DNA of 64,000 nt from Azolla caroliniana (lineage: Eukaryota > Polypodiophyta): contig JBHGNT010000008.1 of assembly GCA_043228905.1 (NCBI GenBank), forward strand, positions 13,950,001 to 14,014,000, written 5' to 3'. A model generated the notes under the pieces. That model searched no databases and was not told where the DNA came from. It saw only the letters and a program-made list of their open reading frames with translations. Shown here one piece after another: positions 23,757-35,128 of this stretch. The number at the start of each line of letters is the position of its first letter. Position 1 is the stretch's first letter. A program made the position numbers and the translations under genes.

Positions 23757-24186
23757 TGTCATGATATGGCAAGACTCGAACCCATGACCTTATGCTACAT
23801 GGGTCGAGCTCTTGACCATTAGATTATACATTGTAATACGTAGAATATTATTTTCATTTATGTTTTATTATAGAAAATTGATGTATATTCCAGATTTCTC
23901 TGGAACATTCTAGAAACTTCAGGAGTATTCCTTAGAACACTATAAAAGGAGGCACAAGGCATTATTTCGAACCAAATCGGTTCAACGACAGTCTTAAGCC
24001 TCCTAGCTACTGTACATTTTCTTCACATAATATATATCTTTTCTTATCATCACTCTTTCTCTCTTTCGATCTCTCTCTCCCTCCCTCTCACTCACTCTTT
24101 CCTTCTCTTGAGAGTTCTTCACCTCTCTTAGTACTAATACTTCTTTTAGTACTAAGTCCTTCTCTATCTTAGTACTGTTCCTGACA
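23757..24186 (+). repeat. Chromovirus J 5' LTR
   Basis: 430 bp, TGTCAT...TGACA. A TATAAAAGG box lies at 23941-23949, so transcription should start around 23970. The segment just after it (AAATCGGTTCAA, 23974-23985) is complementary to the primer site outside the LTR. CT-rich microsatellites and repeated TTAGTACTAA motifs fill the 3' part. The first roughly 75 bp read on the minus strand look like a decayed tRNA gene (GGGTTCGAGTCTTGCC end). Confidence 0.93.
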
Positions 24187-24188
24187 GT

Positions 24189-24200
24189 TTGAACCGATTT
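24189..24200 (+). other. Self-priming primer binding site of chromovirus J
   Basis: TTGAACCGATTT begins 2 bp after the LTR. It is the exact reverse complement of AAATCGGTTCAA at 23974-23985, which should lie near the 5' end of the transcript. In Tf1/sushi-type elements the RNA 5' end folds back onto such a site and primes minus-strand synthesis without a tRNA. The match is seen directly; the mechanism is inferred from that group. Confidence 0.75.
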
Positions 24201-24259
24201 TTCTACCTTCTGTCTCTCTTATTTCCTACTAATCTCTTATTCCTCTTTTCTTTCATCCC

Positions 24260-25264
24260 ATGGCCACTGTTAGCGCTAAAGAATATCAATCTGTTTTCTC
24301 GGAATTTCAATACTTGAAAGAGAAGTTCCATGCTTTGGAACAAGAAAACCAACGGTTGTTGGGGGATCTTTAGCAAATCTCCTTAGAAAAGCAGCAAACG
24401 CAACAATAGCATGGGGAACTTGCGTTACGCGTGCAACAACTCGAAGCAACCATCGTAGCGATGCAACAACAAGGGCCCGGAACACAAGGGATTCATAAAG
24501 AACCCAAGATTGGCCTTCCCACGAAGTTTGATGGAACGTGATCGCAGTTTAGAGGGTTCCTTAACCAGGTACGATTAGTTATTCAAATGCATCCTTCCCG
24601 GTATCCCACAGATGCATCATGGGTGGGTTTAGTAGGCACTTTGTTAAGTGGCTCAGCGTTGGCATGGTTCGCTCCACTATTAGAAAAGGAATCTCCGTTA
24701 CTCAACAATTTTGAAGAGTTTCTAGGTGAGTTTAAAGCATGTTTCGGAGATACTGACAGCATCAGGACCGCAATCAACAAAATTCGGCGATTACGCCAAG
24801 GTGACCGCCCAGCCTCTGCATACGTTGCAGATTTTCGCCTACTCGCCGCCGATATTCCTTGGGATGATCAAGCGTTGATGGAGCAATTCTGTTTTGGTTT
24901 ACGCAACGACGTCAAGGATTTACTCTTGACCTTCCCCAAAGAGCCAAAGTCCTTAACAGAAGCAATCAGTCGCGCAGTGAGATGTGACAACCGCCTCTTT
25001 GAGCGACGTTCGGAACAACAGCTACAGATGCCGAGGGCAAGATCAGAGCCCACCTACGCCTCAGTGGTAGCAAGACCTTTTCCGAGGGAGTCATATAATA
25101 TGCCTCTAGCGAATACTCTGACTTCGATGGAGATTGACACTACACGTCGTCGAGGGCTATTATCCGAAGAAGAAAAGCAGCGACGTTGTACAAATCGACT
25201 ATGTGTTTACTGCGGTAGACCAGGACATATTGCAATAAATTGCCCCCATAGGCCAAGAAGATAG
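24260..25264 (+). pseudogene. Chromovirus J Gag, three nonsense codons
   Basis: The ATG opens MATVSAKEYQSVFSEF, followed by a heptad-like coiled coil (EKFHALEQENQRLLGDL), the retrotrans_gag capsid core (GSALAWFAPLLEK, FLGEFKACFGD, IRRLRQGDRPASAYVADFRLL) and a CCHC knuckle (CVYCGRPGHIAINC). Stops at about 24372 and 24408 sit where CAG would be expected, and one at about 24540 where TGG would be. All fit C-to-T type changes. The frame closes with TAG at 25262-25264, and the following sequence stays largely open in the same frame, which may have been a Gag-Pol junction. Confidence 0.9.
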
Positions 25265-25419
25265 GTAAACCAAATAGTCGTTAGTTCTAATTTTACTAAA
25301 TGCGAGCCTATTTCAGTAGGGATATCTGATAGTCCTAATAGTACTAATAGCCCAGATCTAGCGAACACATTTGATGTCCTTAGTCAGTTAGAAGAAGAGT
25401 TAAACGACTAAGTCCAGCC

Positions 25420-26698
25420 AAAATAGGAGCCGTTTGGTTGGACAGCCCTATATCTGTGCAACCCATTAGTCGTTCCATTCCCTCTAAGCAAGTTAGTGAT
25501 GTGTTCGTAGCCCAAGTAATAGTTAGTACTAAAAGTACCCCTCCAGTACATGTCATAGCACTCCTAGATTCCGGAGCTAACTCTTGCTTTATGGATAAGA
25601 AATTTGCTCAAGCTCATAAGATATCCCTAAGAAAACTCCAGTGTCCAGCCTCTGTAGTAGTCATTGATGGACGTCCCATTGCCTCCGGAAATATCATAGA
25701 AGAGTCAGAGCCCATTAATATTGTCCTAGATAACTTAGCATGTGTAGTATCATTTAATATTATTAGTATCCCAGAACATCCCATAGTTTTAGGATTACCG
25801 TGGTTCGAGTTACATAACCCAGACATAGATTGGAGAACAAGAGAAATCCAGTGTCGACAAACCCACCCATTTTGCCACGTCAGTTGCGTAAAGAAGGGCA
25901 CAAGGAGGAAATGTTCCTCTTTGCAATATCAGTAAACCCCTCCAGCACCACTAAAGAAGAATCCACCATTCAACTTCCCGAGAAGTATCGTTATTACGCC
26001 GATGTGTTCGATAAAGTACAAGCCAACACACTTCCTCATCATCAACCGTACGATTGCCCCATCGATTTACAACCGGGAAAAGAGCCGCCATGGGGACCGA
26101 TCTACAATTTGTCACCAACCGAGCTGGAAGTCCTTCGGGCCTATATAGAGGAGAATTTGGAAAATGGTTTCATCTGGCATTCGAAATCTCCAGTGGGCGC
26201 GCCCATTTTCTTCGTCAAGAAAAAGGATGGATCTCTTTGTCTCGTTGTAGATTACCGTGGCTTGAATAAGGTTACAATCAGGAATAGGTATGCTCTTCCC
26301 CTTATCTCAAGTCTTTTAGAACAGATCAATGGTGCCAGGTTCTTCACGAAGATCGACTTACGGGAAACATATAACCTCGTACGGATCCGACCAGGAGACG
26401 AATGGAAGACCGCGTTTCGCACCAAATATGGGCATTTCGAGTATACGGTCATGCCGTTCGGCCTCACTAATGCACCGACAGTCTTCCAGCACATGGCTAA
26501 TGATATATTCCGAGATCTTTTGGATGATTGTTTGATCATCTATTTGGATGATCTACTGGTTTATTCAAAGACCCAAGAAGAACATGATTCTCATGTACTA
26601 TTAGTACTAAAACGACTTCGAGAACATGGTCTGTATGCAAAGCTGGAAAAATGTAGTTTCGGGTGCAACCAAGTGGAATTTCTCAGCTACATCATTTC
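25420..26698 (+). pseudogene. Chromovirus J protease and N-terminal RT
   Basis: Protease: VIALLDSGANSCFMDKKFA (catalytic D-S-G) and HPIVLGLPWFELHNPDIDW (the ILG-type flap end). After a one-base shift between about 25830 and 25935 the frame continues into RT: KKDGSLCLVVDYRGLNKVTI, FFTKIDLRETYNLVRI, and FGLTNAPTVFQHMAND. The catalytic YxDD box reads IIYLDDLLVYS. The frame runs to the copia A insertion at 26699 and continues at 32425 with one copy of the duplication removed. Confidence 0.92.
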
Positions 26699-27528
26699 TG
26701 TTGGGATATCGGTCCCTCCGGATGGGATGTCCGGAGATGAATGACGGCAAGCCCGGTTGCGGTTACGGAACCGGAGGATGAAGAGTACCCGGCATGAAGC
26801 CGGATGAAGAGTACCCGGCATGAAGCCGGATGAAGAGTACCCGGCTTGAAGCCGGATGAAGAGTACCCGGCTACGGAGCCGGATGATGTAGACCCCTGCT
26901 ACGGAGCCGGATGATGTAGACCCCGGCTACGGAGCCGGATGATGAAGACCCGGCTACGGAGCCGGATGACGAAGACCCGGCTACGGAGCCGGATGACGAA
27001 GACCCGGCTACGGAGCCGGATGACGAAGACCCGGCTACAGAGCCGGATGATGTATGTACCCGGAGAGAGATCCGGATGCGGGGACATATTTGTGAATATG
27101 TTTGCCAAGGGCCCTTGAGGCTATATTTGTAAATAGCCCGAAAGTCATATGTGTATAAATATGACTTAGGGCAAACTGTTTGTTGTTGCTGAAAAGTTGC
27201 TGCTCATATTTTTTCTGTTTTTCCACTTAGAGGGAGTGAGGTGAGCAGCCGAGAGAGAGAGAGACGAAGAGGTCGTGGCCTCTGTGTATTACCGCCGCCT
27301 GTGGCGAAGATAGTGAGCTCAAGGTTGTTGCCTTGTAGCTTCACCATTGTACATCTCTGTTTATAGTGACAGTTGGAGTTTGAGGACTCCCGTGGTTTTT
27401 CCCATTTAGGGTTTTCCACGTAAAACATCCTGTGTACCTCTCTCTCTATTGTCATCGTGCATTTTGCATTTCCCGTTTTCTGAGAGTTGATCCTTTTCCT
27501 CGGTTGTGGCCGAGCGGGTTTTTCAACA
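26699..27528 (+). repeat. Copia A 5' LTR with hairpin-forming tandem array
   Basis: 830 bp, TGTTGGGATATCGG to TTTTTCAACA. From about 26770 to 27060 it contains a row of roughly 26-27-bp units centred on CCGGCTACGGAGCCGG, each able to form a perfect 6-bp-arm hairpin. Then come the ATATTTGTGAATAT palindrome, TATAAAT (27154-27160), a GA microsatellite and the U5 hairpin CTCGGTTGTGGCCGAG. It has about two more repeat units than the 3' LTR. Confidence 0.95.
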
Positions 27529-27530
27529 AG

Positions 27531-27542
27531 TGGTATCAGAGC
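27531..27542 (+). other. Primer binding site of copia A (initiator Met-tRNA)
   Basis: TGGTATCAGAGC, 2 bp after the LTR, complementary to the initiator Met-tRNA 3' end. Confidence 0.93.
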
Positions 27543-27558
27543 GACGGTAACACAGAAA

Positions 27559-30500
27559 ATGGAAGGCGGCGGTAGTGGGCCTCCGGGCATGATGGTGTTG
27601 AACTCACAGAACTACGCCGACTGGAAGATAAAGATGGAAGAACTTCTCATCGTCCGAGACCTGTACGAACCGATCGACAATGCCGAGATACCCAAGGGGG
27701 TAATATAGTCGGAGTGGAAGCTCCTGAACCGGAAAGCCGTAGCGACGATCCGGCAATATGTCGATGTAAGTGTCCTGCAACATGTGGCGAACGATACGAA
27801 CGCCTACGAGATGTGGCGGAAGCTGTCCGGACTGTATGAGAGGAAGAATGCTCTGACCCGGACCTCCCTGATGAGGAAGATAGTGAATCTTAAGTACCGG
27901 GACGGCGAGAGCATGGTCGAACACGTAAGCACGTTCATGGGATTCGTGAACCAGCTTGCGGCGATCAAGTTCCCGTTGGAGGATGCAATGCAAGCCATCA
28001 TCTTGATGTGTACATTGCCGGAAAGCTGGGAGAACTTGGTGGTGACTCTCAGCACCTCCTGCACCGAAGATAACTTGTCTCTACAAACGGTAAAGACAAG
28101 TATTTTGAATGAAGAAGCGCGTCGGAGAGATAAAGAACCGGCCTCCGACTCGAAGGCGCTGCTAGCCGAATCGGAACGGGGAAGACAATGGAACCGGAGT
28201 CCGCAAAGACGGGAGAAGTCGGGGACCCGGTCGCAGTCAAGAGGAAGGCCCACATGCTTCCACTGTGGGAAGCCGGGGCACTTCCGGAAGAATTGTCGGC
28301 ATTACCGAAAAGACAACGGAGCCGACGACACCGATTCGAAGAAGTCACCGGAGAGAAACGGTGCATACCGGGGAGCCACGGACCGGAGAGGTTCGGATCG
28401 GCGAGGGCAGGACCGGAAAGGAACAACGGCACTCGCGGCAAGTGAGGAAGAAATCATGCTCATCACCGAAGAAGGTGAACTAAACGTTGCCGGCGATGAG
28501 ACGACCTGGGTGGTCGATTCCGGAGCATCGTTCCACCTGACCCCGGAAAGAAGATACTTTTCATCCTACACAGCCGGTGAGCATGGCTGTGTTCGGATGG
28601 GAAATGAAGGTACGTGCCGGATTGCCGGCATCGGAGACGTGTGGTTGACAACCCCGACCGGATGCAAAATGCTGCTGAAGGATGTCCGACACGTTCCGGA
28701 GGTTCGATTGAACCTGATTTCGGCCGGGAGGCTAGACGATGAAGGCTACACAGGTAGCATCCGGAACGGCGTAATGAAGTTCAGCAAGGGGAGCCTGATA
28801 GTGGCTCGGGCCCGGAAAGACAACACACTGTACCTGATGAATGCCCAGTTATGTCCGGAAGAGTTGAACGTGGCAGCCGACACTGCCGGTGAGCTGTGGC
28901 ACAAGAGACTGTGCCACATGAGTGAGAAGGGGATGAAGAGGCTTGCAGAAGACAACCTCATTCCAGTGAAGCATGTGCATCTGGAGAAGTGCACCGATTG
29001 CCTGGCCGGTAAGCAGAACCGAGCCTCCTTCCACTCAAGGCCACCGACGAGACGTAGTGCACCATTGGAGTTGGTGCACACTGATGTGTGTCAAGTAGAA
29101 ACGAAGTCACATGGCGGAGCCCAGTACTTCGTGACATTCATTGATGACCACAGCCGGAAGCTGTGGACGGCACCGTTGAAGACAAAGGACCAAGTATTGT
29201 CCGTCTTCAAAGAACTCCACGCGAGAGTGGAAAGAGAATCCGGCAAGAAGTTGAAAGCGATACGAGCGGATAACGGAGGAGAATACCGAGGGCAATTTGA
29301 GGAGTATTGCCGTTCGATGGGAATCCGGCTCGAGTTTACTGTGCCGAAGACGCCGGAACTGAACGGGCTGGCCGAGAGGATGAACCGGACCATAATGGAG
29401 AGGGTCCGGAGTATGCTGGCGCATGCGAAATTACCCAAGGGGTTTTGGGCTGAGGCAATGTCGACGGCGACATACGTGATAAACAGATCACCCTCAGTAC
29501 CTTTGGACGGAGACACGCCGCAGAGAGTGTGGACCGGTAAGGAAGTATCCTACCGGCATCTGAAGGTGTTCGGGTGTCTAGTGTATGTACATGTGGCAAA
29601 GGACCGGAGAGGAAAGCTAGATCCAAAGACCCGGCCATGCATATTCCTCGGTTACGGCAACGATGAGTTCGGCTACCGAGTATGGGACCCGGTCGACAAG
29701 AAGATATTCAGGAGTCGAGATATCATCTTCATGGAGGACAAGACACTTGCCGACTGGGAGTCGGAGAAGAAGATGAAGAGCTCCAAGTCGACCGGTGAGG
29801 ATCAACTCTACAAGGAGCAGTCCCGACCGGCAAGAGACCGGTTAGCACTCGAGGATCCGGCCGAAGACGGTGAAGAGACAGAACCGGCCGAAGAAGATGA
29901 AAATGATACCGGAACCGGCCCCGATCCCGAAATGGATTCGGATGAAGAAGAATCGGAAGAACCGGTTACCGAAGCTCCGGAACGGAGATACCCTCTAAGA
30001 GAGAGAAGGGCCCCCCGGAGATTCCCGGAACCAGAGCACGTGTTGCTAACCGACGAGGGGGAGCCGGAGAGCTTTGAAGAAGCGAAGCATGACACCCATA
30101 GCCGCAGGTGGTTAAGTGCCATGCAGGAGGAGATGGATTCCCTGCATGAGAACCACACATATGAACTTGTGGAGCTGCCGAAAGGAAAACGGGCACTCCG
30201 TAACAATTGGGTGTTCAAGCTGAAACCGGGAGATGCCGAAACCCCCCCGAGATACAAAGCCAGGATCGTGGTGAAGGGGTTTCAGCAGAAGAAGGGCGTC
30301 GACTTCGACGAGATATTTGCCCCGGTAGTGAAGATGACCTCCATCCGGACGGTGCTGAGCATAGCGGCAAGCATGGACCTCGAGGTAGAACAGATGGACG
30401 TGAAGACGGCATTCCTTCACGGTGACCTCGAAGAAGAGATATACATGCAGCAACCGGAAGGATTCGAGAAGAAAGAGAAGGAGCACTTGGTATGCCGGTT

Positions 30501-31632
30501 GAAGAAGAGCCTTTATGGTTTGAAGCAGGCTCCCCGGCAGTGGTACCGAAAGTTTGACTCCTTCATGACCGATGAAGGGTACCACAAAACGCAGTCCGAC
30601 CACTGCGTGTTTGTGAAGAAGTTCGACGGAGGAGACTCTCTAATACTCCTCCTGTACGTGGACGACATGTTGATCGTCGGACGGGACCAGGTCAAGATAC
30701 GGATGCTGAAGAAGGCTCTTCACCGAACCTTCTCAATGAAGGACTTGGGTCCGGCGAGACAAATACTAGGGATGCACATCATCCGGGACCGGAAGAAGAA
30801 GCAGTTGTGGCTGTCACAGGAGAAGTACGTGACAAAGGTGCTTCAACGGTTCAACATGTCGGAAGCAAGACCGGTCGGATCAACCCTCCCGACAAACTGC
30901 AAGTTATCCGGCAAGCAAAGTCCCAAGACAAAGGCTGAGAAGGAGGACATGATGAAGGTACCATATGCCTCTGCCGTCGGAAGCTTGATGTACGCAATGG
31001 TGTGTACAAGACCGGACATAGGATATGCAGTCGGAGTGGTGAGCCGGTACATGAGCAATCCCGGAAAAGAGCACTGGAACGCGGTCAAGTGGATACTCCG
31101 ATACCTGAAGGGCACGGCAAACGTGTGCCTCCGATTCGGCTCCGGTAAGCCCGAACTCGACGGCTTTACCGATTCGGATATGTCGGCTGATGCAGATACC
31201 AGCCGGTCCACATCAGGGTATGTGATGACGTATGCAGGGGGAGCTGTTTCGTGGCAGTCGAGGCTGCAGAAGACGGTTGCGTTGTCAACCACGGAGGCGG
31301 AGTACATGGCGGCTGTTGAAGCCGGCAAGGAAATAATATGGATGAAGGACTTCATTAGAGAGCTCGGTATCCGGCAGGAGGAGTACCGACTCTACTGCGA
31401 TAGTCAGAGTGCCATCCACCTTGCGAAGAACGCGGCCTATCACTCCCGGACGAAGCACATCCAGCGAAGATATCACTGGATCCGGGAAAGGATAGAAGAC
31501 CAGGAGTTCGTGCTGACGAAGATCCACACGGACGAAAACGGCTCAGATATGCTGACCAAAGTGCTCACACCCGACAAGCTGGAAGCATGCCGGAAGAGGA
31601 TCGGATTGGAGAGACATCCCATGCCGAAGTGA
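27559..31632 (+). pseudogene. Copia A Gag-Pol, 1357 codons, one nonsense codon
   Basis: The ATG after the primer site starts a frame identical in length to copia B. Domains: UBN2-type Gag (residues about 1-225), CCHC knuckle from C233 (CFHCGKPGHFRKNC), aspartic protease with D320 in VVDSGASFHLTP, GAG-pre-integrase zinc region (LWHKRLCHMSEKG, CTDCLAGKQ), integrase core D509, D571 and E606 with D and E about 35 apart, RT with YVDD at 1033-1036 (LLLYVDDMLIVG), and RNase H (GFTDSDMSAD, STTEAEYMAA, YCDSQSAIHLAKN). The only defect I see is TAG at 27706-27708, codon 50, where copia B has GAG. The frame from there to 31632 is open. Confidence 0.96.
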
Positions 31633-31642
31633 AGGGGGAGTT

Positions 31643-32419
31643 TGTTGGGATATCGGTCCCTCCGGATGGGATGTCCGGAGATGAATGACGGCAAGCCCGG
31701 TTGCGGTTACGGAACCGGAGGATGAAGAGTACCCGGCATGAAGCCGGATGAAGAGTACCCGGCATGAAGCCGGATGAAGAGTACCCGGCTACGGAGCCGG
31801 ATGATGTAGACCCCGGCTACGGAGCCGGATGATGTAGACCCCGGCTACGGAGCCGGATGACGAAGACCCGGCTACGGAGCCGGATGACGAAGACCCGGCT
31901 ACGGAGCCGGATGATGAAGACCCGGCTACAGAGCCGGATGATGTATGTACCCGGAGAGAGATCCGGATGCGGGGACATATTTGTGAATATGTTTGCCAAG
32001 GGCCCTTGAGGCTATATTTGTAAATAGCCCGAAAGTCATATGTGTATAAATATGACTTAGGGCAAACTGTTTGTTGTTGCTGAAAAGTTGCTGCTCATAT
32101 TTTTTCTGTTTTTCCACTTAGAGGGAGTGAGGTGAGCAGCCGAGAGAGAGAGAGACGAAGAGGTCGTGGCCTCTGTGTATTACCGCCGCCTGTGGCGAAG
32201 ATAGTGAGCTCAAGGTTGTTGCCTTGTAGCTTCACCATTGTACATCTCTGTTTATAGTGACAGTTGGAGTTTGAGGACTCCCGTGGTTTTTCCCATTTAG
32301 GGTTTTCCACGTAAAACATCCTGTGTACCTCTCTCTCTATTGTCTTCGTGCATTTTGCATTTCCCGTTTTCTGAGAGTTGATCCTTTTCCTCGGTTGTGG
32401 CCGAGCGGGTTTTTCAACA
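31643..32419 (+). repeat. Copia A 3' LTR
   Basis: 777 bp. It follows the polypurine tract AAGGGGGAGTT and ends at the ATTTC duplication. It is the same as the 5' LTR except for a shorter CCGGCTACGGAGCCGG array (about two units fewer) and very few substitutions. Confidence 0.96.
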
Positions 32420-32424
32420 ATTTC

Positions 32425-34701
32425 GTCAGAAGGCATCTCCATGGACCCAGCTAAGGTCAAAACGGTGGTAGAATGGCAGACTCCGCGTTCGGTGCGGGAT
32501 GTGCAATGCTTCCTAGGCTTTGCCAATTTTTACCGGAAGTTCATACAAGATTACTCAAAGACCGTTCTACCTCTCACACAACTTACCAAGAAGGGACAAC
32601 CGTTCATCTGGTCTGAAGAAACGGATGTGGCTTTCGAGAGTCTTAAAAAGGCATTTACATCGGCTCCAATTCTAGCTCATGTCGATCCGGAAAAACCATT
32701 TATTATCGAAGCTGACGCATTGGATTTTGCATTGGGGAGCATTACGTCACAACAGGGGAATGATGAGAAGCTACATCCTGTGGCTTTTCACTCACGCAAG
32801 TTTGACGCCGCCGAAATCAACTATGAAATTCATGATAAGGAGGTATTGGCAATAGTGGATTCTTTTATGCAATGGAGGCATTTTCTGGAGGGATCCTCTC
32901 ATCCGGTCACCGTATTTAGTGACCACAAGAACCTTGCCTACTTTCAGGATGCTCGTGTGTTGAATCGACGTCAAGCTCGGTGGGCCCACTTCCTCACGCG
33001 TTTCGACTTCAAAATTACATATCGTCCGGGGAAGCACCAAGGGAAGGCAGATGCATTATCACGACGTTCGTATCTAGCACCCCGTCCTGGCGAGCCAGCT
33101 TTCGATAACAAAAAACAAGTCATCTTGGGACTGGCACGACTTCAAGCAACACAGATCTTTAACATGCCCATGGATTCCCGCGTTATCGATACCATACGCG
33201 AAGACTTGAAGACAGATGCGTTCGCCCAAGCTATACTAGCACAAATTGATCCCTCTCGAGCGTCGTGTTCACAGTCGCAACCACCAGGTACGGACTATCG
33301 GCAATTCAAATACCATGATGGATTACTCTTCTTTAAAGAACTTTTGTATGTTCCTAATGGTTCTTGCCACCTTCAAGTAGTACAAAACTGTCATGACACA
33401 TACAACTGGGCATTTTGGTAGTACTAAAACACTACATTTAGTACAACGATCATTCTGGTGGCCCTGTATGTGACAATTTGTCGAGGATTTTGTTCGGACT
33501 TGTGATACATGCTGCAGAGCGAAAATGCCAAGGCATCATCCATATGGTTTATTAGAACCATTACCAATTCCAAGCAAGTCGTGGCAGTCCATTGCTCTAG
33601 ACTTCATCACAGATCTTCCAGTCTCTAAGGGGTTCAATGCGATTCTAACAGTGGTCGATTGATATACGAAGATAGCTCATTTCTTGCCATGTACTAAGGA
33701 GATCTCCAGTGAAGACACTGCCGAAATTGTCATGCGTGAAGTATGTCGGCATCATGGAGTTCCCGCTAGTATCATCAGCGACCGTGGACCCCAGTTCGTG
33801 TCAAAATTCTGGAAGCACCTTTTTAACATGCTCAAGGTCACTTGTAACCTCTCCTCTGGCTACCACCCACAAACCGACGGCCAAGTCGAACGAACGAACC
33901 AAACGCTGGAGCAGTATCTGCGGTGCTTTCTCAGCTATCATCAGGATGATTGGGCAGATATTCTCCACTTCGCCGAATTTGCCTATAACAACTCTATCCA
34001 CGCATCCACGAAAGTTACGCCATTTTATGCTTATACGGGATGTCACCCCCGGTGGTGTGTACTTGAAACCCCAGAGGTGTCCACAAATCCTTGCGTAGAG
34101 GATCGCTTGGAGAGGTTACACAAGATACAAGCGGATTTGTCTACTCATCTCCAACAAGCTCAACAAACACACAAGGTTTATACGGATCGTCATCGACTCC
34201 CATCTAGTTTTAACATTGGAGATCGGGTATGGCTACTCCGACGACACATCAAGACTACTCGCCCATGCGAGAAGTTGGATTATCGGCAAAGGATTAGGTC
34301 CTTTCTGTATTATAGGAAAGATTAATGATGTCACTTTTCGTCTTGATCTACCTCCACAACTTCGGATACATCCGGTGTTTCATAGTTCTCTCCTCGAACC
34401 CTATCAAGAGAGCACCATCCCAGGCCGTATTACACAGCCTCCACGTCCGATCGAGCTTGAAGATGGACCTGAGTACGAGGTTGCCGCCATCCTTGATTCC
34501 AAACTTGTTCGCAACAAGCTCTACTATCTAGTCGATTGGGTAGGATATAGTCCCAGCGAGCGTACTTGGGAACCGATAGAGAATGTCACCAATGCCCGTG
34601 CTCTTCTTGAAGACTTCCATCGTCAATATCCAGACAAACCAAGTCATCAATCCAAAATGACTCGTTACACTCATCGTTTTAAAGGGGGGATAGTGTCATG
34701 A
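32425..34701 (+). pseudogene. Chromovirus J RT end, RNase H, integrase and chromodomain
   Basis: The frame resumes after copia A: RT thumb (FLGFANFYRKFIQDYS), RNase H (FIIEADALDFALGSIT, then VFSDHKNLAYF and GKADALSRR), integrase zinc region and core (ALDFITDLPVSKGF, DRGPQFVSKFWKHL, HPQTDGQVERTNQTLEQYL), and a C-terminal chromodomain (YEVAAILDSKLVRNKLYYL, VDWVGYSPSERTWEP). Stops near 33419, 33474 and 33660 and a shift near 34270 break it. The pol stop (34699-34701) lies inside the 3' LTR, overlapping the polypurine tract. Chromodomains of this group target insertion to modified heterochromatin. Confidence 0.93.
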
Positions 34702-34989
34702 TATGGCAAGACTCGAACCCATGACCTTATGCTACATGGGTCGAGCTCTTGACCATTAGATTATACATTGTAATACGTAGAATATTATTTTCATTTATGT
34801 TTTATTATAGAAAATTGATGTATATTCCAGATTTCTCTGGAACATTCTAGAAACTTCAGGAGTATTCCTTAGAACACTATAAAAGGAGGCACAAGGCATT
34901 ATTTCGAACCAAATCGGTTCAACGCCAGTCTTAAGCCTCCTAGCTACTGTACATTTTCTTCACATAATATATATCTTTTCTTATCATCA

Positions 34990-35020
<31 letters not shown>

Positions 35021-35123
35021 CCTCTCACTCACTCTTTCCTTCTCTCGAGAGTTCTTCACCTCTCTTCGTACTAATACTTCTTTTAGTACTAAGTCCTTCT
35101 CTGTCTTAGTACTGTTCCTGACA
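34694..35123 (+). repeat. Chromovirus J 3' LTR
   Basis: 430 bp, preceded by a G-rich tract (AAAGGGGGGATAG) and followed by the GTCGG duplication. It differs from the 5' LTR by a handful of bases and a longer CT run. The 12-bp self-priming segment is retained, with one change just after it. Confidence 0.94.
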
Positions 35124-35128
35124 GTCGG

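Larger units (their letters stand above)
26699..32419 (+). mobile_element. Copia A, young insertion in chromovirus J RT
   Basis: 5721 bp between two copies of ATTTC (26694-26698 and 32420-32424). It has LTRs of 830 and 777 bp, a Met-tRNA primer site, one long Gag-Pol frame and a polypurine tract. Outside their tandem arrays the LTRs differ at hardly any position, for example one base near 27450. The insertion is therefore recent and is the youngest of the four-level nest F, E, J, A. Coding DNA is GC-rich with frequent CCGG, unlike the AT-rich surroundings. Confidence 0.97.
23757..35123 (+). mobile_element. Ty3/gypsy chromovirus J, plus strand, split by copia A
   Basis: Two 430-bp LTRs (23757-24186 and 34694-35123), starting TGTCATGATATGG and ending TTCCTGACA, are flanked by GTCGG (23752-23756 and 35124-35128). 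Inside are gag, protease, RT, RNase H, integrase and a C-terminal chromodomain. Copia A interrupts the RT (26699-32419). Without it J is about 5.6 kb, the normal size for chromoviruses. There is no TGG-type tRNA primer site. Instead a self-complementary primer site is present, as in Tf1/sushi-type elements. The coding region has several stops and shifts. Confidence 0.94.

Noticed and set aside
23757-23835. A functional tRNA gene on the minus strand
   Set aside because: A- and B-box-like sequences exist, but the acceptor and anticodon stems do not pair well. It is kept only as a tRNA-like finding.
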